Source: Candidatus Palauibacter denitrificans
Lineage (GTDB): Bacteria > Gemmatimonadota > Gemmatimonadetes > Palauibacterales > Palauibacteraceae
Length of the DNA: 36,726 bases
Assembly: GCA_009841015.1 (NCBI GenBank)
Contig: VXMQ01000092.1
Location: forward strand, 1-36,726
Direction: 5' to 3'
Shown here one piece after another: positions 24,493-32,407 of this stretch. Every line of letters begins with the position of its first letter. The stretch's first letter is position 1. The notes below the pieces were generated by a model. The model saw only the letters and a list, made by a program, of their open reading frames with translations, ran no database searches and had not been told where the DNA came from. Made by a program: the position numbers and the translations under genes.

Positions 24493-25698
24493 CTACGGCC
24501 CGCCGGGCCAGGGTGGGCCCTGTTCGGGCGGTACGCGGCCCATGCCCATGTACACGAACTTCTGGATGCGCTTCCCGTCGTACGTCTCGGTCGTGTAGAC
24601 GTTGCCCCGCGAGTCCGTCGCGATGCTGTGGACGCCGATGAACTGTCCCGGCTGGCGGCCGCCGTCGCCGAACATCGTCAACACCTCGAGCGAGGCGCGG
24701 TCCATGACGTAGACGCGGTGGTTCGATCCGTCGGCGACGTACATGTACCGCTGTTCGGGATCGCGCGAGAAGGCGAGGTCCCAGGTCGAGCCGGCGCCGA
24801 GCGTGCGCGGCGCGATCATCGCCTCGTCCACGAACGTCCCATCCCGCTGGAAGACCTGGATCCGGTCGCTCGCGCGGTCGCAGACGTAGATCAGGCCGTC
24901 CAGCGAGGGCTCCGCGCAGTGCACCGGCGTCCGGAACTGCTGCGACGGGGGCGCGTCCGGGTCGTAGAGGGGCGGCGGCGTGTCGTCCGGCGAGTTGCCG
25001 TAGGCGCCCCAGTAGCGCTTGAAGGCGCCGGTCGACGCGTCGAGCACCGCGACGCGGCGCCCGCCGTAGCCGTCGGCGACGTACGCTTCGTTGGCCTCCG
25101 CATCGAAGGCCACCTCCGCCGCCCGATTGAAGCGCGTCTCGCTGTGGCTGTCGGGCTCCGTCCCCACCTGCGGCTGCCCGTACGAAGCGAGGAACTCGCC
25201 GTCGCGGGAGAACTTCAGGATGTGGGAGTCGCTCGCCCCGTTGCCGCCGATCCACACGTTGTCCATGTGGTCGACCGTGATCCCGTGGTTCGACTCCGGC
25301 CACACGTAGTCGTCGGAAGGGCCTCCGAACGAGTTGACGAGATTGCCCTCGGGGTCGAACACGAGCACTTCCGGGGCCGCCCGGCAGCACTCGCTGGTCG
25401 GCGGGTCCGCGTCGAGTCCCAGTTCCGTGCCGGGATTGATCGAGGCGCGGCGATGGATGATGAAGACGTGGTCGCGCGAGTCCACGCCGACCCCGACGGT
25501 GGAACCGAGGAGCCAGTGTTCCGGCAGAGGCTTGGGCCAGAAGGGATCCACCTCGAACATCGGCGCCTCGACGCCCTGCCCCGCGCCGGCCGAGCCCGCG
25601 GCCGAGGCCGCGTCGTCCATCGCGGCCTGCCCGCAGGCGAGCGCGATGACCGCGCCGGAAACCACGCCACCAATGACGACTCGCCGCTTGCCGTTCAT
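24493..25698 (-). CDS. NHL-repeat lipoprotein, PAL-like, copy 1
   Basis: A 401-residue exported propeller with a short signal ending ALACGQ (C22, likely lipidated) and a linker. The blades read NLVNSFGG, NVWIGGNG...ILKFSRDGEFL, AYVADGYGGRRVAVLD, IYVCDRASDRIQVFQRDG, YMYVADGSNHRVYVMD and NVYTTETYDGKRIQKF, giving six NHL blades. The CDRxxxRIQVF blade resembles peptidyl-alpha-hydroxyglycine alpha-amidating lyase (PAL). Histidines at the blade-start positions H138 (NHG), H260 (VHC) and H357 (VHS) are spaced like a PAL zinc triad. Activity is unproven. It lies 28 bp downstream of a close paralogue on the same strand and begins with the same MNGKRR signal sequence. Confidence 0.85.
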   Translation of the reverse strand: MNGKRRVVIGGVVSGAVIALACGQAAMDDAASAAGSAGAGQGVEAPMFEVDPFWPKPLPEHWLLGSTVGVGVDSRDHVFIIHRRASINPGTELGLDADPPTSECCRAAPEVLVFDPEGNLVNSFGGPSDDYVWPESNHGITVDHMDNVWIGGNGASDSHILKFSRDGEFLASYGQPQVGTEPDSHSETRFNRAAEVAFDAEANEAYVADGYGGRRVAVLDASTGAFKRYWGAYGNSPDDTPPPLYDPDAPPSQQFRTPVHCAEPSLDGLIYVCDRASDRIQVFQRDGTFVDEAMIAPRTLGAGSTWDLAFSRDPEQRYMYVADGSNHRVYVMDRASLEVLTMFGDGGRQPGQFIGVHSIATDSRGNVYTTETYDGKRIQKFVYMGMGRVPPEQGPPWPGGP

Positions 25699-25726
25699 GG
25701 CCGTACCTCCTCGTCGGTCCTTCCGT

Positions 25727-26923
25727 CTACTGGTCGCCGCGCGGCCAGGGCGGTCCCTGGTGTTCGGCCGGAACCGGGCCCAGGCCCATGTACACGAACT
25801 TCTGGACGCGCTTCCCCTCGTAGGTTTCCGTCGTGTAGATGTTGCCGTTCGAGTCCGTCGCGATGCTGTGGACGGCGAAGAACTGGCCGGGCTGACGGCC
25901 GCCGTCGCCGAAGCTGGTCAGGATCTCGAGCGAGGCGCGGTCCATGATGTAGACCCGCATGTTCTTGCCGTCGGCGACGTACATGTACTTCTGGTCCGCG
26001 TCGCGCGAGAAGGCGATGTCCCACGTGGACCCGTCGCCCAGCGTGCGCGGCGCGATCCGCACCTCATCGACGTACGTCCCGTCCGTCTGGAAGACCTGGA
26101 TGCGGTCGTTGGGGCGGTCGCACACGTACACGAGGCCGTCGAGCGAGGGCTCGGCGCAGTGCACGGGCGTCCGGAACTGCTCGATGAGCGGCGCGTCCGG
26201 GTCGTAGGGCGGCGTGGGCGTGTCGTCGGGCGCGTTGCCGTAGGCGCCCCAGTAGCGCTTGAAGGCGCCGGTCGAGGCGTCCAGCACCGCGACGCGGCGG
26301 CCGCCGTAGCCGTCCGCGAGGTAGGCCTCGTTGGCCGCGGCGTCGAACGCGAGCTTCGCGACCCGGTTGAAGCGCGTCTCGCTGTGGCTGTCGGCCGCGG
26401 GACCCGCCTCCGGCTCGCCGTAGGAGGCGAGGAACTCGCCGTCGCGCGAGAACTTCAGGATGTGCGTGTCGTTCGGCCCGTTGCCGCCGATCCACAGGTT
26501 ATCCATGTGGTCGACGGTGATCCCGTGGTTCGAGCCCGGCCACACGTAGTCCTCGGAGGGGCCGCCCCAGGCGTTGACGAGGTTTCCTTCGGGGTCGAAC
26601 TCGAGCACGGGGGGCGCGGCGCGGCAGCAGTCGCCGATCGGCGGGTCGGCGTCGGCCCCGCCCTCGGTGCGCTCGGTGAGGTTGCCCCGGTGCACGATGA
26701 AGACGTGGTCGCGCGAGTCGACGCCCACGCCGATCGCGGAGCCGAGCACCCAGTGGTCCGGCAGCGGTTTCGGCCAGAACGGATCGACCTCGAACATCGG
26801 CGCCTCGACGCCCTGTCCCTCGCTGGCCTGGGCCCCGTCGTCCATGGCTGCCTGGCCGCACGCCAGCGCGAGAGCGATGCCCGCGACCCCGCCGAAAATG
26901 AGGGTTCGCCGCTTTCCGTTCAT
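25727..26923 (-). CDS. NHL-repeat lipoprotein, PAL-like, copy 2
   Basis: A 398-residue paralogue of the next gene downstream. The two align without large gaps from MNGKRR to the final PPWP and share most residues (VEAPMFEVDPFWPKPLP, SNHGITVDHMDN, QFRTPVHCAEPSLDGL). Most differences lie in the signal peptide, the linker and the loop after HRxN. It keeps the lipobox-like ALACGQ (C22), the six NHL blades and the three blade-start histidines (NHG, VHC, VHS). AAGGAGAGACAGCC precedes the ATG at 26923. The 28-bp gap to the downstream copy indicates a tandem duplication in one transcription unit. A GTGATTCAC dyad lies upstream in the divergent gap with the HupE-like gene. Confidence 0.85.
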   Translation of the reverse strand: MNGKRRTLIFGGVAGIALALACGQAAMDDGAQASEGQGVEAPMFEVDPFWPKPLPDHWVLGSAIGVGVDSRDHVFIVHRGNLTERTEGGADADPPIGDCCRAAPPVLEFDPEGNLVNAWGGPSEDYVWPGSNHGITVDHMDNLWIGGNGPNDTHILKFSRDGEFLASYGEPEAGPAADSHSETRFNRVAKLAFDAAANEAYLADGYGGRRVAVLDASTGAFKRYWGAYGNAPDDTPTPPYDPDAPLIEQFRTPVHCAEPSLDGLVYVCDRPNDRIQVFQTDGTYVDEVRIAPRTLGDGSTWDIAFSRDADQKYMYVADGKNMRVYIMDRASLEILTSFGDGGRQPGQFFAVHSIATDSNGNIYTTETYEGKRVQKFVYMGLGPVPAEHQGPPWPRGDQ

Positions 26924-27071
26924 GGCTGTCTCTCCTTGCGGATAGTGTAGTGATTCACGCTACCGATGCCGTCCGCGTTCGTCCAGAGATCGGCCGGGGT
27001 CGACGGCGCGCGCCGGCCGCGCCATCGTGCGGGCGGACCAGGAATGCCCTCACGGAGTTCGGGGATCGCGG

Positions 27072-28517
27072 ATGAAGTCAGGCAACACACGCCGTCCGAC
27101 CCGGCGCACGGCAACCCTCATGGGGTGCGTGCTCGCGCTTTACGGTCTGACGAGTCTGGCCGGCGCGGCGCGGGCGGCGCCGGATCGCACGGGCGAGGCG
27201 GTCGCGGCCGTGCCCCACGAGATCCCCGCGGACGTGACCGTGCAGGCCTTCGTCACGCCGGAGGGTTCCCGCCTGCGCTTCCTCGTGCGGGCGCCCCTCG
27301 AGGCGATGCGGGACATCGAGTTCCCCCAGTACGGGCTCGGGTACCTGGACCTGGAGGCGGCGGACCCCTTCCTCCGCGACGCGGCGCAACTCTGGCTCGC
27401 CGACTACGTGACGTTCTACGAGGAGGACCGGCGTCTGGCCGCGCCCCGCATCGTGGCGACCCGCGTCTCCCTCCCCTCGGACCGGTCCTTCGCCAGCTAC
27501 GAGACGGCGCTGGCGCACTTCGACGCCCCGCCGCTCGACCCCGGGCTGCAACTCCCGTGGCGGCAGGCGCTGCTCGACGTCCTGCTGGAATACGACATCG
27601 AGTCCGACGAGTCCCGCTTCTCCATCGACCCCGGCTTCGCGCACCTCGGCCTGCGCACGGTCACGGTGCTGCGCCTGCGGCCGCCGGACCGGCCGGAGCG
27701 CGCCTTCCAGTACGTCGGCGACCCGGGCCTCGTGCGGCTCGACCCCCGCTGGCACCAGGCGGCACTGCGCTTCGTATCACTCGGCTTCACCCACATCCTC
27801 GACGGGATCGACCACCTCCTCTTCCTCCTCTGTCTCGTCATCCCGCTGCGGACGCTGTGGGGCCTGGTCCCCGTCATCACCTCCTTCACCATCGCCCACT
27901 CGATCACCCTCATCGCCTCCGCCTTCGGGATCGCGCCGCGGGCGCTCTGGTTCCCGCCGCTGATCGAGACGCTCATCGCGCTCTCGATCGTGTACATGGC
28001 GCTCGAGAACATCGTCGGGGCGAAACCCCGGAAACGCTGGCTGCTCGCGTTCGGGTTCGGGCTCGTGCACGGGTTCGGCTTCTCGTTCGCGCTCAGCGAG
28101 TCGCTCCAGTTCGCGGGCGGACACCTGCTCGCCTCCCTGCTCGCCTTCAACGTGGGCGTGGAACTGGGGCAACTCGTCGTGGTCGCGGTCGCCGTGCCGG
28201 TGGTCGAAGTGCTGTTCCGCAAGGTGGTGGCCGAGCGCATGGGCACGATCATCGGGTCGGCGCTGCTCGCGCACACGGGCTGGCACTGGATGACGGACCG
28301 GGGCTCGGACCTGCTGGCCTATCGCTTCACGTGGCCCGCCTTCGACGGAGCGCTGGGTGCGGCGCTCATGCGGTGGGGAGCGCTGGCGGTGATCGTCGTC
28401 GGGGCGGCGTGGGCAATCAGCGGACCCTTCGGCAAGCTGGCCGCCAGAGCGACCGGCGGCGGGAAGGCACCGGCGGGAGCAGCGGCTCGCGCCACGGACG
28501 GACGGCGTCCGACCTGA
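27072..28517 (+). CDS. HupE/UreJ-family membrane protein with large exported N-terminal domain
   Basis: A 481-residue protein. Residues 17-35 look like a signal peptide (GCVLALYGLTSLAGAARA). About 40-225 is a beta-rich exported domain (VTVQAFVTPEGSRLRFLVRAPL, RFSIDPGFAHLGLRTVTVLRL). From about 230 there are six or seven membrane helices of the HupE/UreJ type. The family metal motif is FTHILDGIDHLLFLL (H241, D247, H248), followed by IAHSITLIAS and FGLVHGFGFSFAL. HupE/UreJ proteins move nickel, cobalt or possibly copper. No hydrogenase or urease genes are nearby, so the metal is unknown. ATG at 27072 is used; ATG 27120 would also work. It is divergent from the NHL pair. Confidence 0.87.
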   Translation: MKSGNTRRPTRRTATLMGCVLALYGLTSLAGAARAAPDRTGEAVAAVPHEIPADVTVQAFVTPEGSRLRFLVRAPLEAMRDIEFPQYGLGYLDLEAADPFLRDAAQLWLADYVTFYEEDRRLAAPRIVATRVSLPSDRSFASYETALAHFDAPPLDPGLQLPWRQALLDVLLEYDIESDESRFSIDPGFAHLGLRTVTVLRLRPPDRPERAFQYVGDPGLVRLDPRWHQAALRFVSLGFTHILDGIDHLLFLLCLVIPLRTLWGLVPVITSFTIAHSITLIASAFGIAPRALWFPPLIETLIALSIVYMALENIVGAKPRKRWLLAFGFGLVHGFGFSFALSESLQFAGGHLLASLLAFNVGVELGQLVVVAVAVPVVEVLFRKVVAERMGTIIGSALLAHTGWHWMTDRGSDLLAYRFTWPAFDGALGAALMRWGALAVIVVGAAWAISGPFGKLAARATGGGKAPAGAAARATDGRRPT

Positions 28518-28536
28518 CCGGCGCGTGGAGGCCCCA

Positions 28537-28557
28537 CGCGTTCCCGCGGGAACGTCC
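28537..28557 (-). repeat. Palindromic element, copy 1 (inverted relative to copies 2 and 3)
   Basis: The 16-bp perfect palindrome CGTTCCCGCGGGAACG (28539-28554), read on the minus strand with GGA before it and CG after it, is identical over 21 bp to the copies at 32008 and 32827. It lies in the 123-bp gap downstream of the HupE-like gene. Confidence 0.75.
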
Positions 28558-28640
28558 GGGCGCGCTTGCCGGTCCCGCCGGTCGTGTCCATCGTCACCGT
28601 GCGGTACGGATGCGACAGACTGCACCTACAGGAGGACTGG

Positions 28641-29666
28641 ATGCATAGCTTCAGGCGAATGGGACTCGGCGCGGTACTCGCGCTCACGGCGGCCGTTGCG
28701 GGCGCCGGCGCGCTCGCGGCGCAGTTGACGGCGCCGAACCCGTACAGGGCCATGGACGGCTGGGGGGAGCTTCCCGACGGACGTTCGTGGGGCGCGACCA
28801 GCGCCGTCTACCCGGCCCCGGACGGCGAGCACATCTGGGTGGGCGAGCGCTGCGGCGCGAACCTGTGCGTCGAGAGCGACGTCGACCCCATCCTGCTCTT
28901 CGACACCGAGGGGAACGTCGTGCGCAGCTTCGGCTCGGGACTCATCGCGTGGCCGCACGGCATGTTCGTCGAGGAGGACGGCAGCGTGTGGGTGGCCGAC
29001 GCGGTGGGATACGCGCCGGTGCCGGAGGGCTGGGGACACGTCGTCTACAAGTTCAGCCCCGAGGGCGAGGTCCTGATGGTGCTGGGCGAGAAGGGCGTGG
29101 CGGGCGACGGCCCGAACCACTTCAACAAGCCGTCGGACATCCTCATCGCGCCCGACGGCAGCATCTTCGTGGCGGACGGGCACGACGCGGGCGGCAACAA
29201 CCGCGTCGTGAAGTTCGCGCCCGACGGCACCTTCCTCCTGGAGTGGGGACGCGCGGGCACGGCGAACGGGGAGTTCCGCGACCCGCACGCGCTCGCCATG
29301 GACTCGCAGGGACGCCTCTTCGTCGGCGACCGCGGCAACAGCCGCGTGCAGGTCTTCGACCAGGAGGGGAACCACCTCGAGACGTGGCACCAGTTCGGAC
29401 GGCCGAGCGGGCTGTTCATCGACGAGGAGGATGTCCTCTACTCGACGGACTCCGAGTCGAACGCGCGCCGCAACAAGGGATGGCTGCGCGGCATCTACAT
29501 CGGCGACGCGGCGACCGGCTGGGTGACGACCTTCATCCCGGATCCGGAGCCCAACCAGGACGCGTCCGGCACGAGCGGGGCCGAGGGGATCGCGGTCGAC
29601 GCGCACGGCAACCTCTACGGGGCCGAGGTCGGGCCCCGACAGATGAGGAAATACATCCGCCGTTAA
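28641..29666 (+). CDS. Secreted NHL-repeat propeller, PAL-like
   Basis: A 341-residue exported propeller with a signal peptide to about residue 27 (GAGALAAQ) and no lipobox. Blades include HIWVGERCG...ILLFDTEGNVVRSFG, SVWVADA...VVYKFSPEGEVLMVLG, SIFVADGHDAGGNNRVVKFAPDG, LFVGDRGNSRVQVFDQEGNHL and NLYGAEVGPRQMRKYIRR. The GDRGNSRVQVF blade and the WPHGMFVEEDG and DPHALAMDSQG blade starts resemble PAL and the two NHL lipoproteins encoded nearby, but it is a more distant relative. AGGAGG at 28630-28635 directly precedes ATG 28641 with 5 nt between. The next gene follows after 26 bp in the same direction, so they probably form an operon with it and the flavoprotein. Confidence 0.87.
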   Translation: MHSFRRMGLGAVLALTAAVAGAGALAAQLTAPNPYRAMDGWGELPDGRSWGATSAVYPAPDGEHIWVGERCGANLCVESDVDPILLFDTEGNVVRSFGSGLIAWPHGMFVEEDGSVWVADAVGYAPVPEGWGHVVYKFSPEGEVLMVLGEKGVAGDGPNHFNKPSDILIAPDGSIFVADGHDAGGNNRVVKFAPDGTFLLEWGRAGTANGEFRDPHALAMDSQGRLFVGDRGNSRVQVFDQEGNHLETWHQFGRPSGLFIDEEDVLYSTDSESNARRNKGWLRGIYIGDAATGWVTTFIPDPEPNQDASGTSGAEGIAVDAHGNLYGAEVGPRQMRKYIRR

Positions 29667-29692
29667 GGCAGCACCAAGCACGGGAGTCGAAA

Positions 29693-30373
29693 ATGAGACG
29701 CACGATCGGTTGCATGGCCCTTCTGTTCGCGTTCGGCGCGAGCGGGGCGGCGGCACAGGACGAGAACACCAGCTTCTTCATCACCAGTTCGAATCCGGGG
29801 GACGGCGCGGATCTCGGCGGTCTCGAGGGCGCGGACGCCTACTGCGAGACGCTGGCCGAGGCGGCGGGACTGCCGGACCGCATGTGGCGGGCCTACCTCA
29901 GCACGACGGGCGCGGGCGGGGTGAACGCGCGCGACCGGATCGGAGACGGGCCGTGGTTCAACCACGCGGGCACGATGATCGCCCGGGATGTCGAGCACCT
30001 GCACAGCAACGGCCCGAACCTGACCAAGGCCACGATCCTCACGGAGAACGGCGATGAGGTGAACGGGCGGGGCGACGATCCGAACCAGCACGACATCCTC
30101 ACCGGGACGCTGATGAACGGCATGGCCTCGGGCGCGGACGGCGACACGACGTGCAGCAACTGGACGTCGGGCGGCGAGGGGAGCGCGCTGGTCGGGCACC
30201 ACGACCGCACGGGTGGCGGCCAGAACCCGACCTCGTGGAACGAGGCGCACGGGTCGCGGGGCTGCAGCCTCGAGGATCTGCGCGGGACGGGGGGCGACGG
30301 GCGCTTCTACTGCTTCGCCATGGATGGGCCGGGCGGCGGTGGCGCGTTCGCGCTGCGGCCGAGGGCGAACTGA
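29693..30373 (+). CDS. Secreted C-type-lectin-like (DUF1554/endostatin-like) protein
   Basis: A 226-residue exported protein with a signal peptide to about residue 21 (GASGAAAQ). The mature part follows the pattern of secreted DUF1554-type proteins with a C-type lectin/endostatin-like fold: FFITSSNPGDGADLGGLEGADAYCETLAEAAG, then WRAYLSTTGAGGVNARDRIGDGPWFN, CSNWTSGGEGSALVGHHDR, and a final GDGRFYCFAMDG. Four cysteines in the mature chain (AYC, TCSNW, GCSLED, FYCFA) could form two disulfides, as usual in this fold. The ligand is unknown. GGGAG lies about 8 nt before ATG 29693. It sits between a secreted NHL propeller and a flavoprotein, and its TGA is 6 nt before the latter's inferred CTG start. 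Confidence 0.75.
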   Translation: MRRTIGCMALLFAFGASGAAAQDENTSFFITSSNPGDGADLGGLEGADAYCETLAEAAGLPDRMWRAYLSTTGAGGVNARDRIGDGPWFNHAGTMIARDVEHLHSNGPNLTKATILTENGDEVNGRGDDPNQHDILTGTLMNGMASGADGDTTCSNWTSGGEGSALVGHHDRTGGGQNPTSWNEAHGSRGCSLEDLRGTGGDGRFYCFAMDGPGGGGAFALRPRAN

Positions 30374-30379
30374 GCTCGC

Positions 30380-31942
30380 CTGACAAACACCTTCTTTGAT
30401 GTCCTGATCGTCGGCGGCGGGCCGGCGGGCTGCGCCGCCGCGGCGTCGCTGGCGCGGCGCGGGCATGATGTCGCGCTGATCACGCGGCCCGCGCCGCCGG
30501 CGAAATGGCTCGCCGAATCCATCCCCGGCTCGGCGCGGAAGCTCCTCGAACGCGTGGGCGCGCTGGACGCCCTGGACGCGGCGGGCCTCGTGCCGAACGA
30601 GGGCAACACCGTGTGGTGGGCCGGCGAGCCGCGGCGGGACGAACGGTTCGGGGCGCCCGAGCGCGGCTTCCACGCGGAGCGGGCGGCGCTGGAGGCCGCC
30701 TTCCACGGGGTGGCGCGCGAGGCGGGCGCGCGCCTCGTGACGGACGGACCTGTCATCGAGACGGCCGAGGAGCCCGATGGCTGGCGCGTGGCCACTTCGG
30801 CCGCGCGCTACCGGGGGCGCTGGGTGCTCGACGCCTCCGGACGGGCCGGGGTGCTCGCCCGGAGCGGGCTCCGGACGCGCGAACGCGGGATCGCCACGCT
30901 CGCGCTCGTCGGCCGCTGGACCCCGGACCGCGGCCACGCTCCGCCGGACCCCGGCTGTACGCTGATCGAGAGCTACCGCGACGGGTGGGCCTGGTCGGTG
31001 CCGACCTCGCCGCGTACCCGCTGCGTCACGGCGATGGTCGACCCGCGCCGCACGCACCTGGCGCGCGAGAAGGGCCTCGGCGGCATGTGGCGCGCCGAAC
31101 TCGCCAAGGCGGCGCGGCTCGGTCGGCGCCTCGAAGGAGGCCGGCTGGACGGGCCCGTGCGGGCATGTCCCGCGTCGCTCTACGGCGCGACCTCGCACGG
31201 CCGGCCGGGCCTGCTCCTCGTCGGCGACGCCGGCTCCTTCATCGACCCCCTCTCCTCGTACGGCGTCAAGAAGGCGCTCGCCTCCGCCTGGCTCGCCGCG
31301 ATCGTGGCGCACACCGGGCTCGAGGACGACGCCATGGCCGGCCCCGCCTGCGAGTTGTACGACGACCGGGAACGCGAGGTGTACCGCACCTACCGGGCGT
31401 TGTCCGTCCCCTTCCTCGAGCAGGCCGCGGCCGCCAACGACCATCCCTTCTGGGAGGCCCGGCTGGACGCCGCACGCGCGGCGGGGGGCGGGATCCGGGA
31501 ACCCGTGGCCGCGCCCGGAGCGTCCGGAGCGCCGGGAGCGTCCGGGATGCTGGAGCCCGGAGAGCGCTCGCTCGCGGAGGATCGGGCCGAGGCGTTCCTC
31601 GGAAGCGAAGAGGTGCGGGCGGCGTACGAGACCATCCGCGCGCTCCCGTCCGTGCGCCTCCGCCCGGCCGCCGGACTGGAGATCGTGTCGGCCCCCGCCG
31701 TGGCCGGCGACCGGATCGCCCTCGAGCCCCACCTCGTCTCGGAGCGGCTGCCGGCCGGCGCGCGCTACGTGCGTAACGTCGACCTCCGGCGGCTCGTCGA
31801 AGTGGCGCCGACGCTCGACCAGGTCCCCGACCTCTACGAAGCCTACAACCGGCGCGCGGAGCCGGCGCCGCTCCCCGACTTCCTCGCCGCCCTCGCCCTC
31901 ACCGTCGGAGCCGGCTTCCTCGACCTGACAAACGACGCCTGA
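30380..31942 (+). CDS. FAD-dependent halogenase/LodB-like monooxygenase, CTG start
   Basis: A 520-residue flavoprotein. The N-terminal FAD-binding motif is DVLIVGGGPAGCAAAASLARRG (GGGPAG at 12-17). ESIPGSARKLLERVG, DASG (151-154) and VGDAGSFIDPLSSYGVKKAL (GD at 282-283) are the other FAD landmarks. GWAWSVP (202-208) matches the WxWxIP-type motif of flavin-dependent halogenases and LodB-like modification enzymes. The substrate and whether it halogenates are unknown. The in-frame TGA at 30371 ends the upstream gene, and the first ATG/GTG/TTG after it is GTG 30554, which would delete the whole FAD-binding fold. CTG 30380 is therefore the only near-cognate codon giving a sensible N-terminus ((M)TNTFFDVLIVG). 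No strong Shine-Dalgarno is seen; coupling to the upstream stop 6 nt away is likely. Confidence 0.86.
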   Translation: MTNTFFDVLIVGGGPAGCAAAASLARRGHDVALITRPAPPAKWLAESIPGSARKLLERVGALDALDAAGLVPNEGNTVWWAGEPRRDERFGAPERGFHAERAALEAAFHGVAREAGARLVTDGPVIETAEEPDGWRVATSAARYRGRWVLDASGRAGVLARSGLRTRERGIATLALVGRWTPDRGHAPPDPGCTLIESYRDGWAWSVPTSPRTRCVTAMVDPRRTHLAREKGLGGMWRAELAKAARLGRRLEGGRLDGPVRACPASLYGATSHGRPGLLLVGDAGSFIDPLSSYGVKKALASAWLAAIVAHTGLEDDAMAGPACELYDDREREVYRTYRALSVPFLEQAAAANDHPFWEARLDAARAAGGGIREPVAAPGASGAPGASGMLEPGERSLAEDRAEAFLGSEEVRAAYETIRALPSVRLRPAAGLEIVSAPAVAGDRIALEPHLVSERLPAGARYVRNVDLRRLVEVAPTLDQVPDLYEAYNRRAEPAPLPDFLAALALTVGAGFLDLTNDA

Positions 31943-32007
31943 CGTCAGCCGCTGACCCCGCGCCGGAGGCGGAAGCTTCACGTTTCCGCGTGCTACGCCA
32001 ACGCCCG

Positions 32008-32028
32008 GGACGTTCCCGCGGGAACGCG
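32008..32028 (+). repeat. Palindromic element, copy 2
   Basis: GGA, the 16-bp palindrome CGTTCCCGCGGGAACG (32011-32026), then CG. Similarity with copy 3 continues for about 28 further bases (GACG, a 2-base difference, then TCCTCCCCC and GGCCGCCCGAG). It lies between the flavoprotein gene and the brnTA promoter. Confidence 0.75.
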
Positions 32029-32093
32029 GACGGATCCTCCCCCCGGCCGCCCGAGCGCCGGCCCGCTCGACCGGCCGGGGCCTCTCCGTTCGG

Positions 32094-32122
32094 TTGCTAT
32101 AACTACAAATTATATGTATAAT
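32094..32122 (+). promoter_or_regulatory. brnTA promoter with embedded operator
   Basis: -35 TTGCTA (32094-32099), a 17-bp spacer and -10 TATAAT (32117-32122). The predicted start, about 7 nt downstream, falls on the A of ATG 32129, so the toxin message may be leaderless. The -10 is the right arm of a perfect dyad, ATTATA-TG-TATAAT (32109-32122), placed where an autorepressing BrnA would block RNA polymerase. Confidence 0.75.
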
Positions 32123-32128
32123 AGGTCG

Positions 32129-32407
32129 ATGGAATTCGAGTGGGACGAGGCCAAGAATCAGGCGAACATCCGCAAGCACGGCATCGGGTTCGACACCGCC
32201 AAGCGCATCTTCGAGGGGATCATCGCGACATCGCTCGACCGACGCCGCGACTACGGCGAGGACCGCCGCATCAGCATTGGCCGGGTAGGGCCCGGAGCGC
32301 TGATCGTGGTCACCCACACCGAGCGCCGTGGGCGAATCCGTCTGATCTCTGCCCGCCCCGCGTCGAGGAAGGAAAGGAGAGTCTACCATGAGCGGACGCT
32401 ACGATAA
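32129..32407 (+). CDS. brnT: BrnT-family ribonuclease toxin
   Basis: A 92-residue type II toxin predicted to be an RNase of the RelE-like fold that halts translation. It matches the BrnT pattern across its length: MEFEWDEAKNQANIRKHGIGFDTAKRIFEG, then RRISIGRVGPGALIVVTHTERRGRIRLISARPASRKERRVYHE. ATG 32129 is preferred over ATG 32114 because the latter lies upstream of the -10 box and the family starts at MEFEWD. The 3' end overlaps the antitoxin start by 20 bp. The AT-rich start region stands out from the surrounding GC-rich DNA, in keeping with a mobile TA module. Confidence 0.92.
   Translation: MEFEWDEAKNQANIRKHGIGFDTAKRIFEGIIATSLDRRRDYGEDRRISIGRVGPGALIVVTHTERRGRIRLISARPASRKERRVYHERTLR

Noticed and set aside
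26940..26965. GTGATTCAC dyad in the gap between the NHL pair and the HupE-like gene as an operator.
   Set aside because: Only 4+4 bp match around one base, with imperfect extension; too short to support a regulatory call.
32114..32128. ATG 32114 as the start of brnT.
   Set aside because: It lies upstream of the -10 box TATAAT, so it would not be in the transcript, and it adds residues (MYNRS) not typical of the family.
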